Source: an uncultured Lachnobacterium sp.
Lineage (GTDB): Bacteria > Bacillota > Clostridia > Lachnospirales > Lachnospiraceae
Length of the DNA: 9,799 nucleotides
NCBI GenBank assembly: GCA_945971355.1
Contig: CAMFPD010000072.1
Coordinates: 1 to 9,799, forward strand
Direction: 5' to 3'
Part shown: positions 1 to 7,711 of the stretch, piece by piece
How positions within the stretch are numbered: the first letter of the stretch is position 1
Layout of the letters: each line of letters starts with the position of its first letter
Made by a program: the position numbers and the translations under genes
Notes under the pieces: generated by a model
Seen by the model: the letters and a program-made list of their open reading frames with translations, nothing else
Told to the model about the DNA's origin: nothing
Database searches by the model: none

Positions 1-1505
1 TCCTTAAGATTATTAACAAGATTCTGCACATCCTGCCTTGTAAGCAATTCTGCAATATGCGACCTAATCACCTCTGTAAGATGAGTTGCAATGATTGACG
101 GTGGATCTACTACTGTATATCCAAGGCTTTCAGCTCGTTCTCTCTGGCTCTCTGTTATCCAGATAGCAGGTAAATGGAAGGACGGTTCAAAGGTTGGAAT
201 ACCTGTTATCTCCTCCTCCACATAACCAGGATTCATAGCCATATAGTGATCAAAAAGGATTTCACCCTCAGTAACCTGAATTCCTTTAATTTTTATAATA
301 TACTGATTAGGATTCAACTGAATATTATCACGTAGTCTTATTATCGGAACCACAGTACCTAATTCCAGCGCTATCTGTCTTCTAATCATTACGACACGAT
401 CAAGTAAATCTCCACCTTGATTTACATCTGCTAGTGGAATAATTCCATATCCAAATTCCAGTTCAATAGGATCAACCTGTAACAACGATACAACATTTTC
501 AGGTTTTCTTATTTCTTCGGCTTCGGTTTCGGCCTGTTGTACTTCCTCCTCAATGCTTTCAATTCCAATATTGTTACTTATGCTTTTTCCTGTAATAAGG
601 AAAATTGCTCCTAGACCTAAAAACAGCCACCACTCCAATCTAAGCGGAGTCACAATTCCAAGGAAAATAATTACGCTGCCAACAATGTACATAACCTGTG
701 GAATTCCAAACAACTGTTTAACCAGAACCCCTGAAAAATCAGCCTCATTAGAACCCTTTGTAACAAGAATACCTGTGGAAAGAGATATGACTAGTGAAGG
801 AATCTGAGAAACAAGTCCGTCACCTATTGTCAGAATACCAAACTGCTGTATAGCATCGCCAAAAGCCATTCCCTGATACAACATTCCCATGGCAGTTCCA
901 CCAACAAGATTGATAAAAGTAATTATAAGACCTGCTGTAGCATCTCCCTTAACATACTTTGTGGCACCATCCATTGCTCCAAAGAAGCTGGATTCCTGTT
1001 GAATTTTCTCTCGTCTTGCCTTAGCCTCTACATCTGTGATTGCACCAGTATTCAAATCAGCATCAATAGCCATCTGCTTACCAGGCATAGCATCCAATGT
1101 AAATCGTGCTGTTACCTCAGCAATACGCTCAGAACCTTTGTTGATTACAACAAACTGAATAATAATTAGAACAATAAATACAATTACTCCTATTACAAGA
1201 TTACCACCACCTACGAAATTACCAAAGGTAGTTACGACATTACCTGGATTACCGGTAGACAAAATAAGTCTTGTAGAAGAAACATTCAATGAAATTCTAA
1301 AAATAGTTGTAAACAAAAGTAAGGTTGGAAAGAATGACATATCAAGTACTTCTTTCACAAACAATACATTAAACAAAATAATGAGTGCAATGCCAATATT
1401 TATGGCAAGCATTACATCAAGTAAAAGTGAAGGAATTGGAATGATAAAGAACATAATAGCTGCAAGCAAATATATACCAATTCCAACATCAGATTTTTTC
1501 AGCAT
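1..1505 (-). CDS. flhA: Flagellar export gate protein FlhA (3' end cut by window edge)
   Basis: FlhA is the large gate subunit of the flagellar type III export apparatus: an N-terminal membrane domain that uses the proton motive force and a cytoplasmic C-terminal domain that docks chaperone-substrate complexes. From the ATG at 1505, 501 codons are open to the window edge; the family is about 690 residues, so roughly the last quarter is missing. Hydrophobic segments fill residues 8-50, 61-82, 100-122, 190-248 and 268-306. The FHIPEP family signature is clear at residues 127-150 (RIAEV, ARFTLDAMPGKQM, AIDAD), preceded by STGNPGNVVTTFG near residue 83. An acidic linker (about 316-336) leads into the cytoplasmic domain. 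The start is fixed by AGGAGG at 1513-1518, seven bases upstream. It follows flhB after a 58-base, very AT-rich gap, the usual order. Identity is very secure. Confidence 0.97.
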   Translation of the reverse strand, partial: MLKKSDVGIGIYLLAAIMFFIIPIPSLLLDVMLAINIGIALIILFNVLFVKEVLDMSFFPTLLLFTTIFRISLNVSSTRLILSTGNPGNVVTTFGNFVGGGNLVIGVIVFIVLIIIQFVVINKGSERIAEVTARFTLDAMPGKQMAIDADLNTGAITDVEAKARREKIQQESSFFGAMDGATKYVKGDATAGLIITFINLVGGTAMGMLYQGMAFGDAIQQFGILTIGDGLVSQIPSLVISLSTGILVTKGSNEADFSGVLVKQLFGIPQVMYIVGSVIIFLGIVTPLRLEWWLFLGLGAIFLITGKSISNNIGIESIEEEVQQAETEAEEIRKPENVVSLLQVDPIELEFGYGIIPLADVNQGGDLLDRVVMIRRQIALELGTVVPIIRLRDNIQLNPNQYIIKIKGIQVTEGEILFDHYMAMNPGYVEEEITGIPTFEPSFHLPAIWITESQRERAESLGYTVVDPPSIIATHLTEVIRSHIAELLTRQDVQNLVNNLK

Positions 1506-1512
1506 TCCAATT

Positions 1513-1518
1513 CCTCCT
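1513..1518 (-). promoter_or_regulatory. Ribosome binding site of flhA
   Basis: On the minus strand this reads AGGAGG, a perfect Shine-Dalgarno core, seven bases before the flhA ATG. It is among the strongest in the window and supports efficient independent translation of flhA despite the 58-base gap from flhB. Confidence 0.8.
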
Positions 1519-1563
1519 TTCTTATGTTTTTATAATATATTTTATATTTAATCATTTATATAA

Positions 1564-2706
1564 TCAATTTTTTGCTTTATAAATTGTTGCAAGAACCTCT
1601 GCTACTGCCTGATATAACTCTGGTGGAATTTCAGCTCCAATGTCAACATTATGATATAACATTCTGGCAAGTGGTTTATTCTCAACAATTTCGATATTAT
1701 TTTCTCTCGCAACTTCCTTGATTTTCTGGGCAACATATTCTTCACCCTTAGCGAGAACAACAGGTGCTGTATTTACATCAGCATCATATTTTATAGCAAC
1801 CGCAAGATGTGTCGGGTTAGTAATAACAACATCAGCTTTAGGAACATCCTGCATCATTCTTCGCTGTGATGTTTCCATCATCCTTCTTCGCTGACGCCCT
1901 TTTATCTGCGGGTCTCCTTCTGTATTTTTAAACTCATCCTTTACTTCCTGTTTTGTCATCTTCATATCTTCATTGAATTTGTGTTTTTGATAAAGAAAAT
2001 CAACAATTCCAACAATCAGATATACATATCCAATATACAAACCAGTATCTATTATAATACTACCAATCAATGCAATAGCTTGATTAAGGGGTATCTCATA
2101 TAAAATAAAAATTTCTTCCTTGTGTCCTTTTACTCTATTGTAAGCCACAAGAAAAATTACTATTATCTTCACAATTGATTTAAACAATTCAAAAAGTGAA
2201 TCCTTAGAAATAATTCTCTTAAATCCATTTATTGGATTAAATTTACTCAAATTAGGTTTCAACGGTTTAACTGTAACCTTCCAGCCAACCTGCAAAACAC
2301 TTACAAGAAATGTGATAACAAATCCAAACAGTATAAATGGTAATATTGTAATTGTTATCTGTAAAAGTATATCAGCCATAAAGTGCGAAACCGCAACTGA
2401 ACTAACTCCCGTCTTGTTGACTTCTAAAAATTCAGGCATCCTATCATATACATAACTGAAAGCACCTATAAGTCTCTCTCCCACAAAAGAAATAAATATC
2501 TTAAGTACAAGAAACAAAACTATCACATCAAAAGCAGCTGTCAATTCTCTGCTTTTAGTTACCTTGCCATCCTCTCTGGCGTCGCGAAGTTTTTTAGCTG
2601 TGGCAGGTTCTGTTTTCTCCCCACCTTCACCATCCTTAGCGAACCATTGCAGATTATATGCTAATAAATATTTATGTTCATATTGTTCTTCAATATAAGC
2701 CTTCAA
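1564..2706 (-). CDS. flhB: Flagellar export switch protein FlhB
   Basis: FlhB is the membrane protein that switches the flagellar export apparatus from rod/hook to filament substrates. The protein is 380 residues, normal for the family. An N-terminal region (NLQWFAKDG, then KTEPATAKKLRDAR at 31-44) precedes four hydrophobic segments (about 57-80, 111-140, 174-190, 206-238). A basic cytoplasmic domain follows, with the autocleavage motif NPTH at 297-300, where family members cleave between Asn and Pro. NPTH is intact, so switching should work. The start is the least certain part: there is no in-frame ATG or GTG before the conserved region. The TTG at 2706 fits best because GGTGG lies nine bases upstream (2716-2720). 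That start lies inside the last codons of fliR, giving a 17-base overlap and probable translational coupling. Confidence 0.95.
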   Translation of the reverse strand: MKAYIEEQYEHKYLLAYNLQWFAKDGEGGEKTEPATAKKLRDAREDGKVTKSRELTAAFDVIVLFLVLKIFISFVGERLIGAFSYVYDRMPEFLEVNKTGVSSVAVSHFMADILLQITITILPFILFGFVITFLVSVLQVGWKVTVKPLKPNLSKFNPINGFKRIISKDSLFELFKSIVKIIVIFLVAYNRVKGHKEEIFILYEIPLNQAIALIGSIIIDTGLYIGYVYLIVGIVDFLYQKHKFNEDMKMTKQEVKDEFKNTEGDPQIKGRQRRRMMETSQRRMMQDVPKADVVITNPTHLAVAIKYDADVNTAPVVLAKGEEYVAQKIKEVARENNIEIVENKPLARMLYHNVDIGAEIPPELYQAVAEVLATIYKAKN

Positions 2707-3469
2707 TTATCAAAACCACCATTGTCTTTATTTCATTAAAAATAAAATTTGCAACTGTCGGAACAAGAAATATAGTTAAAAATAAAACTGCAAAGCCAAC
2801 AAGTAACTTAAGCTGCATACCAACAGAAAACATATTCATCTGCGGTGCTACCTTAGCCATAATTCCAAGCACACAATTTAGTATCATGATACATGCAAAA
2901 AATGGTAAAAAAATTCTAAATCCTATCACAAACATATCTCCCATATATTTTGTAATAGATAACAGCAAGTGATCCCAATCAAATACAGCTTTGCCAATAG
3001 GAACCACCGTAAATGAATCACAGACTGCTCTCAAAATAAAACTATGCATATCAGATGCAACAAGAATAAGCATTACCAAATAGTAATAAAAATTACCAGT
3101 AATAGTACTCTGAGTATTTAATGAAGGATTAAATTCCATCGCCATGGAGAACCCCATATCCATATCAATTATATTACCAGCAAACAAAATAATAGAATTG
3201 CAGATATACGCCGCAAAGCCAATCAACAATCCTGTCATCACCTCTCGAACAACAATGACTGAATAACCAACAGCACTGGTATACTCCAAGTCAGGTTTAT
3301 TCACGATATTATACATAAATATAGCAACAAATAATGAAAGTCCAACCTTCACTCTTCTTGGTACTGCGCTATCTCCAAAAAATGGAGCCACAAAAACAAA
3401 GGAAACAATGCGAACTAGTATAAGCAAAAAATATTCAAAATTATTTAATGAAAACGCAAAATTAACCAT
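2690..3469 (-). CDS. fliR: Flagellar export gate protein FliR
   Basis: FliR is a multi-pass membrane protein that assembles with FliP and FliQ into the helical core of the flagellar export gate. The product is 259 residues, the usual family length, and strongly hydrophobic along its whole length. Family features seen include LVRIVSFVFVAPFFG at about residues 18-32, PRRVKVGLSL soon after, VVREVMTGLLIGFAA around 73-87, and the C-terminal APQMNMFSVGMQLKLLVGF stretch. The ATG at 3469 is three bases past the fliQ stop and has no clear ribosome site of its own, so translation is probably coupled to fliQ. Its 3' end overlaps the proposed TTG start of flhB. Confidence 0.95.
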   Translation of the reverse strand: MVNFAFSLNNFEYFLLILVRIVSFVFVAPFFGDSAVPRRVKVGLSLFVAIFMYNIVNKPDLEYTSAVGYSVIVVREVMTGLLIGFAAYICNSIILFAGNIIDMDMGFSMAMEFNPSLNTQSTITGNFYYYLVMLILVASDMHSFILRAVCDSFTVVPIGKAVFDWDHLLLSITKYMGDMFVIGFRIFLPFFACIMILNCVLGIMAKVAPQMNMFSVGMQLKLLVGFAVLFLTIFLVPTVANFIFNEIKTMVVLIIEGLY

Positions 3470-3472
3470 ATA

Positions 3473-3751
3473 TTATCCCATGCTTATGTAATAACTAAAG
3501 TTGCTCCATAAATCAACCATAAACCCAGACATATTATTAAGCATCCAAGAGCCACCTATCATCAAAGTGATAAAAACAGCCAAAATCTTTGGTACAAATG
3601 TAAGTGTCTGCTCCTGAATTGATGTAACTGTCTGAAAAATACTAACAATTAATCCAACTATTAAAGAAACAAGCAACAAAGGCGCCGAAGTGATTATCAT
3701 CGTATAAATTGCATCTCTTGCAATATCTGTAACTGCCTCTACTGTAATCAT
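3473..3751 (-). CDS. fliQ: Flagellar export gate protein FliQ
   Basis: FliQ is the small two-helix membrane subunit that packs around the FliP/FliR core of the export gate. The product is 92 residues (family about 90), with membrane segments at about 17-40 and 53-76. The family hallmark SIFQTVTSIQEQTLTFVPKI sits between and into the second helix. The ATG at 3751 follows an excellent ribosome site (GGGAGGTG) that overlaps the stop codon of fliP, leaving an 11-base gap between the two genes. The strong ribosome site fits the several FliQ copies per gate known from structural work on the complex; that link is inference. Confidence 0.96.
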   Translation of the reverse strand: MITVEAVTDIARDAIYTMIITSAPLLLVSLIVGLIVSIFQTVTSIQEQTLTFVPKILAVFITLMIGGSWMLNNMSGFMVDLWSNFSYYISMG

Positions 3752-3762
3752 ATAGCACCTCC

Positions 3763-4629
3763 CTAATAGAATGTCTTAACAAGATTTCCAATCACTAAAT
3801 TCCAACCATCTGCAAGAATAAAAAGCAAAATCTTGAAGGGTAATGATATAGTGGTTGGCGGCAGCATCATCATACCCATAGACATAAGAACCGATGATAC
3901 CACCATATCAATTACAATAAATGGAATATATATTAAAAATCCTAAAATGAAAGCAGTACGCAATTCACTGAGTATAAACGCTGGAACAAGTGTTGTAAAT
4001 GGCACCTCATCATATGACTCATAAGTCTCACCGGACATATCCACAAACAATGCTAAATCTTTAGTCTGTGTCTGTCCATACATGAACTCTCTAAAAGGCT
4101 CTTCTGCGGCTTCCAGTGCCTCTTCCTGCGTTATCGTACCTTCGTCAAGAGGCTTAATCGCATTATCGTAAACAGATGTAAAAGTTGGCCACATGATAAA
4201 CATTGTTAAAAATAGAGCCAAACCAACAATTACCTGGTTCGGCGGAGACGTTTGTGTACCAATTGCCGTCCTAATAAAATGCAATACAATAATTATTCTG
4301 GTAAAAGAAGTAAACATTATAAGAATTGATGGTGCTAACGAAAGCACTGTCAAAACCAATAGCATTCTTATAGGAGTTGAAATCGATCCATTATCATTAT
4401 TATAAATAATATGTAATCCATCTGTAGAATCTGTTGCCGAATCTGCCAAATCCTCATCTGTAGTATCCATTGTCGTTACATCTTCAATATCATTAGTTAT
4501 ATCAGAAGAATCAATACCAGTAGCAAAAACTGCATCAGGATTTCTAAAACTTAATATAATTGTCAAAACCAAAACAGCAATAGCCATAAAAAATGACGCA
4601 TTGCAATATTTCTTCTTAAATCTACTCAT
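3763..4629 (-). CDS. fliP: Flagellar export gate protein FliP, with acidic N-terminal extension
   Basis: FliP forms the central pore of the flagellar export gate with FliR and FliQ. The protein is 288 residues, longer than many FliP proteins (about 220-255). It begins with a likely cleaved signal peptide: basic RFKKK, a hydrophobic core at about 11-28, and a candidate cleavage site after VFA at 36. A low-complexity Asp/Ser/Thr stretch follows (about 38-70, roughly ten Asp). The conserved body starts near residue 86 (RMLLVLTVLSLAPSI), with SFTRIIIVL, GTQTSPPNQV, and the C-terminal family region PAFILSELRTAFILGF, then SSVLMSMGMMMLPP. The ATG at 4629 overlaps the fliO stop in an ATGA junction, indicating coupled translation. 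Identity is certain; the acidic extension has no assigned role. Confidence 0.96.
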   Translation of the reverse strand: MSRFKKKYCNASFFMAIAVLVLTIILSFRNPDAVFATGIDSSDITNDIEDVTTMDTTDEDLADSATDSTDGLHIIYNNDNGSISTPIRMLLVLTVLSLAPSILIMFTSFTRIIIVLHFIRTAIGTQTSPPNQVIVGLALFLTMFIMWPTFTSVYDNAIKPLDEGTITQEEALEAAEEPFREFMYGQTQTKDLALFVDMSGETYESYDEVPFTTLVPAFILSELRTAFILGFLIYIPFIVIDMVVSSVLMSMGMMMLPPTTISLPFKILLFILADGWNLVIGNLVKTFY

Positions 4630-4967
4630 TTATCTTTAAACCTTGCAAGTATTTTCTGAAATGATTCACCACTACCCGATGAATAATTTCCACCCTTAAA
4701 AGAAATATCCTTTAATTGTTCCTCATCAAGCTGTGTAAGCAATGAAACTTTATCTTTTCCAATAGCAACAACCAGGTAAGTGTCCCCTGCCTGAATTATG
4801 CTGACAAGATTGCCATTTCCAACACCTATGCTCTCCAGAATCTTGAGATTTTTATTGTTGGTCCTTCCCTTTTGAATTCCAGCCATCCATCTTGTTGTAA
4901 AATATGTAATAGCAAGAACAAAAACAAAAATAAGAAGGACACCTATTAATTGTAAAAAGCTTTCCAT
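4626..4967 (-). CDS. fliO: Flagellar biosynthesis protein FliO
   Basis: FliO is a small membrane protein that helps FliP assemble into the export gate; the B. subtilis counterpart is called FliZ. The product is 113 residues with one N-terminal membrane helix (about 5-27) and a cytoplasmic domain. Visible family features are KILESIGVGNGNLVSIIQAG (about 42-61), followed by YLVVAIGKDKVSLLTQL. The C-terminus ends in SFQKILARFKDK. Position between fliY and fliP confirms the call. The ATG at 4967 lies 16 bases after the fliY stop and has only a weak, distant ribosome site, so translation may depend on ribosomes leaving fliY. FliO sequences are poorly conserved, so context carries part of the weight. 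Confidence 0.9.
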   Translation of the reverse strand: MESFLQLIGVLLIFVFVLAITYFTTRWMAGIQKGRTNNKNLKILESIGVGNGNLVSIIQAGDTYLVVAIGKDKVSLLTQLDEEQLKDISFKGGNYSSGSGESFQKILARFKDK

Positions 4968-4983
4968 ACTACTATGTAAAATC

Positions 4984-6141
4984 CTATTGATTAGTCTTTA
5001 GTGGAGCGTTGATAATCTCTGTAATTCTAACACCAAAGCTTTCCTCAATTACAACTACTTCACCTTTAGCAACATACTTGCCGTTTACCAATACATCTAT
5101 AGGCTCACCAGCAAGCTTATTTAATTCGATAATCTTACCTGGTCCAAAATCCAAAATATCTGAAATTGATTTAGAAGTACGTCCTAGCTCAACAGTTACC
5201 TCAAGCGGAACATCCATAATCAAATCAATATTCTCCGGCTGATATGCACCATTTGGCATTGCACCAAACGGAGAAAACTGTGCTGGCTGTACATTTACCG
5301 ATTGTCCCATAATCTGTGGTTGCGTCATCATTGGCTGTCCCATCATCGGCTGCCCCATCATCGGTTGTCCCATTGGCTGCTGACCCATTGCTGGCTGTGC
5401 AGTAGCCTGTGGAACTGGTGCTGGAGTTGGTGTTGGAACTGGTGCAACATCCTCCTTTACATTTTCGCTGTCCATAGCCATATTCTTCTGGAAGCTTTCA
5501 TACATCTCTCTTGCAAAAGAGAAAGGATAAAGCTGCATTATTTCGCTATCTACAAGATCACCAATTTCCATCTTGAAGGAAATTTTTACAAATTCACCAG
5601 ACAAAAATTCATCAATTTCACCTTCATCAACAGTATCTGATAAATCAATCACATTAGCTGATGGCGGACTAATATCAATCATTTTATTAAGCATTGATGA
5701 TAATGATGTGGCTGATGATCCCATCATTTGATTCATTGCTTCACTGATTGCTGATAAATGAAGTTCTCCTAATTCGCCATCGATATTTGTACCGTCACCA
5801 CCCATCATCAAATCAGTGATAACTTTTACATCATTCTCTTTTAAAACAAGAATATTACTTCCATCAAGACCAACTGTATATGCTATCTTAATGAAAACAC
5901 ATGGTTTCTCATAATTAGCAACAACATCATCCCAAGTACTTACAGAAACAACTGGAGTAGAAATTTCCACCTTACGGTTAACAAGTGAAAACAACGTTGT
6001 AGCCGCTGTACCCATACTTATATTAGCAATTTCCCCAATTGCATCTTTTTCTGTATCAGAAAGAGAATCTCCACCATTTCCATTAGCACCGTCTGGTTCA
6101 TTCAACAGTGCATTTATTTCTTCCTGAGATAATACATCCAT
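4984..6141 (-). CDS. fliY: Flagellar switch protein FliY (FliN family, CheC-type phosphatase domain)
   Basis: FliY is a C-ring protein of many Gram-positive bacteria that joins a CheC-like CheY-P phosphatase to a FliN-type domain. The 385 residues divide as follows. A short N-terminal motif, VLSQEEINALL (3-13), resembles the CheY-binding end of FliM. A phosphatase domain (about 30-210) has two intact copies of the D/S-x3-E-x2-N-x22-P motif: D33, E37, N40, P63 and S130, E134, N137, P160. A flexible linker (about 230-300) is rich in Pro, Gln, Met and Ala. A C-terminal SpoA/FliN domain (about 305-380) contains MDVPLEVTVELG and GEPIDVLVNGK. The ATG at 6141 follows GAGAGGAG inside the end of fliM, whose stop is three bases upstream. 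Databases may label it FliN; the phosphatase domain favours FliY. cheY does not follow it. Confidence 0.94.
   Translation of the reverse strand: MDVLSQEEINALLNEPDGANGNGGDSLSDTEKDAIGEIANISMGTAATTLFSLVNRKVEISTPVVSVSTWDDVVANYEKPCVFIKIAYTVGLDGSNILVLKENDVKVITDLMMGGDGTNIDGELGELHLSAISEAMNQMMGSSATSLSSMLNKMIDISPPSANVIDLSDTVDEGEIDEFLSGEFVKISFKMEIGDLVDSEIMQLYPFSFAREMYESFQKNMAMDSENVKEDVAPVPTPTPAPVPQATAQPAMGQQPMGQPMMGQPMMGQPMMTQPQIMGQSVNVQPAQFSPFGAMPNGAYQPENIDLIMDVPLEVTVELGRTSKSISDILDFGPGKIIELNKLAGEPIDVLVNGKYVAKGEVVVIEESFGVRITEIINAPLKTNQ
5324..5398 (-). repeat. Short tandem repeat coding for the FliY linker
   Basis: Three adjacent 15-base units (5324-5338, 5339-5353, 5354-5368) are near-identical, and degenerate copies continue to about 5398. 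On the minus strand they encode repeated (M)GQPM pentapeptides in the FliY linker, about residues 250-275. The unit is a multiple of three, so gain or loss of copies would keep the frame and only change linker length. Confidence 0.8.
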
Positions 6142-6144
6142 AAG

Positions 6145-7125
6145 TTACTGCTCCTCTCTCAATACTGAAGTTACTCTTACTGCATACTTATCTCCTGACG
6201 AACCAGGCAATGCGGTAAATTTACGAATATCTCCAACATATATATCTAATTCATCTTCAACCGCTCTATCAAGTTTAATTATATCTCCTGGTTGAAGTGT
6301 TGCAAAATCCATAACAGAAACACTACTCTTTCCTAAAACAGCCTTGATAGGAACATGAGCTTTATTTATTATGCTCTCAATTGCCTCAGCATAATCTCTC
6401 TCATCATGACTCTGGATATTTGCATACCAATATCTGGTATTTAACTTATCTATTACATCTTCCAATGTAATGTATGGAAGACAAATATTCATTAATCCCT
6501 CCACATTTCCAAGCTTCACATTGATAGTTACAATGGCAATCATTTCACTTGGGGATATTATCTGTGCGTACTGTGAATTCGTTTCAATACGTTCCAAATG
6601 TGGGTGTATATCAACAACATTCTCCCATGGTTCTACCAAGAGATTTACACAGACAATGAGGATTCTTTCAATTATCAGAAGTTCTATCTCTGAAAACTCT
6701 CTGGTTTTATCCAGCGTATCGCCTCGGCCACCTAACATACGGTCAACAATTGCATATCCCAGATTAGAAGCCATCTCTATAATAATATTTCCATGTAAAG
6801 GAGCAAAATTTACTATTCCAAGTAACACTGGATTAGAAAGAGCATTGGAAAACTCTGAATATGTAACCGCCTCAGAGTTCATCACCTCAACCTGTACTGA
6901 TTTTCTTAGATAAACCGGAAGATTTGTAGTCAAAAGTCTTCCATAATGTTCAAAGATAATCTCTAAAGTACGTAAATGCTCCTTAGAAAACTTTGACGGA
7001 CGGGCAAAATCGTAATCCTTTACCTGCTTTTCATTATTATCTTTTATTTCCTCAACGTCTAATTCTCCGCTGCTTAAAGCATTAAGCAGGTTATCAATCT
7101 CACTCTGAGATAATACGTCACCCAT
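6145..7125 (-). CDS. fliM: Flagellar motor switch protein FliM
   Basis: FliM is the C-ring protein that receives CheY-P and passes the switching signal to FliG. From the ATG at 7125 it has 326 residues, normal for the family. The N-terminal peptide VLSQSEIDNLL (4-14) is the CheY-P-binding motif. The middle domain (about 40-230) carries the FliG-contacting GGRG motif at 132-135 and PWENV at 166-170. A C-terminal SpoA domain (about 255-322) contains LQPGDIIKLDRAV. In-frame GTG codons at 7137 and 7134 could extend it by three or four residues, but they overlap the AGGTGG ribosome site at 7134-7139, which sits eight bases before the ATG. MGDVLSQSEID is also the usual family beginning. fliY starts three bases after its stop. 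Confidence 0.96.
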   Translation of the reverse strand: MGDVLSQSEIDNLLNALSSGELDVEEIKDNNEKQVKDYDFARPSKFSKEHLRTLEIIFEHYGRLLTTNLPVYLRKSVQVEVMNSEAVTYSEFSNALSNPVLLGIVNFAPLHGNIIIEMASNLGYAIVDRMLGGRGDTLDKTREFSEIELLIIERILIVCVNLLVEPWENVVDIHPHLERIETNSQYAQIISPSEMIAIVTINVKLGNVEGLMNICLPYITLEDVIDKLNTRYWYANIQSHDERDYAEAIESIINKAHVPIKAVLGKSSVSVMDFATLQPGDIIKLDRAVEDELDIYVGDIRKFTALPGSSGDKYAVRVTSVLREEQ

Positions 7126-7133
7126 CTGTTTCA

Positions 7134-7139
7134 CCACCT
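7134..7139 (-). promoter_or_regulatory. Ribosome binding site that sets the fliM start
   Basis: The minus strand reads AGGTGG, eight bases before the ATG at 7125. The in-frame GTG codons at 7137 and 7134 lie within this site and so are poor start candidates. Confidence 0.65.
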
Positions 7140-7144
7140 AAATT

Positions 7145-7173
7145 CCAAAGCAATGCGTGACTTCACGCTTTGG
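7145..7173 (-). repeat. Inverted repeat between fliL and fliM, probable RNA hairpin
   Basis: On the minus strand the segment reads CCAAA, GCGTG, AAGT, CACGC, ATTGC, TTTGG. GCGTG pairs with CACGC around an AAGT loop, and the outer CCAAA and TTTGG arms pair with a five-base one-sided bulge. An alternative pairing joins CCAAAGC with GCTTTGG. No T-run follows (the next bases are AATTTAGG), so it does not look like an intrinsic terminator. It fills most of the fliL-fliM gap and ends five bases before the fliM ribosome site. Confidence 0.7.
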
Positions 7174-7180
7174 ATTAAAT

Positions 7181-7699
7181 TTACTGTGTAAGAGAAGATG
7201 TAAAATTAACACCTACAATATAATCTGCTCCAAGCATATCCTGTAAGCTTGAAAGAATTTCGTCATACACAGCCTGTTTATCAGCATTAAAAGCATCCAT
7301 TGTATACTGACCAACAATCGTATTCACTTCAGCTTTAATAAGATTTTCTTTAGTTGTAATATCAAAATTCTTATCCTTGTAGACATCACTCTCTTTATTC
7401 AAAGATAAAGAAATTGCTGCAACGAGATAATGTGCCGTTCCGCTATCATCGGTCTTAAAACTAATAGTCATTGTCTCTCCGCCATTAAGTGGGAAATCAT
7501 CAACCTGATCAATTGGAACATTTGAAAGCCCAGATGCTGCACCACTGTTCAAGTCTAAATCTATTGCAGAGCACACTGACTCAATCAACTGATTAGCTTT
7601 TTTTGTCTCTGGCAAAATAGTAAACACCAATAGAGCTGTCAAAACAAAATTTGCAATAACAAGTGCAAGTATTATTACTGAAATTAAATTTTTTTTCAT
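7181..7699 (-). CDS. fliL: Flagellar basal body-associated protein FliL
   Basis: FliL is a single-pass inner-membrane protein whose outer domain rings the stator and supports torque. The product is 172 residues, usual length. It has a short basic start (MKKN), one membrane helix at about 6-29 (VIILALVIANFVLTALLVF), and an extracytoplasmic domain. That domain includes SFKTDDSGTAHYLVAAISLS around 80-99, resembling the FliL beta-strand pattern, and a late helix (ILSSLQDMLGADYIVGVNF) of the kind seen in FliL. The ATG at 7699 follows GGGGAG at short spacing and lies 12 bases after the motB stop. Eight adenines follow the ATG directly, a possible slippage site. FliL is weakly conserved overall, so the call rests on topology plus its place between motB and fliM. 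Confidence 0.92.
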   Translation of the reverse strand: MKKNLISVIILALVIANFVLTALLVFTILPETKKANQLIESVCSAIDLDLNSGAASGLSNVPIDQVDDFPLNGGETMTISFKTDDSGTAHYLVAAISLSLNKESDVYKDKNFDITTKENLIKAEVNTIVGQYTMDAFNADKQAVYDEILSSLQDMLGADYIVGVNFTSSLTQ

Positions 7700-7711
7700 T
7701 TTTTCTCCCCT

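Noticed and set aside
553..807. 84-codon plus-strand frame opposite flhA
   Set aside because: Antisense to the conserved membrane domain of flhA, with no ribosome site or known family.
1506..1563. Possible promoter in the AT-rich flhB-flhA gap
   Set aside because: Several TATA-like strings occur, but no -35 element at proper spacing; AT-richness alone explains them.
5324..5398. CRISPR-like repeat array
   Set aside because: The units are 15 bases, directly adjacent without spacers, and inside a coding frame; it is a peptide repeat.
5302..5640. 112-codon plus-strand frame rich in His, Trp and Leu opposite fliY
   Set aside because: Its odd composition is just the complement of the GQPM repeat in the FliY linker.
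4984..6141. Separate cheC and fliN genes, or a fusion artefact
   Set aside because: The reading frame is continuous with a Pro-rich linker, which is the normal FliY architecture.
6470..6913. 147-codon plus-strand frame opposite fliM
   Set aside because: Antisense to conserved fliM coding sequence, with no recognisable domain; a by-product of codon usage.
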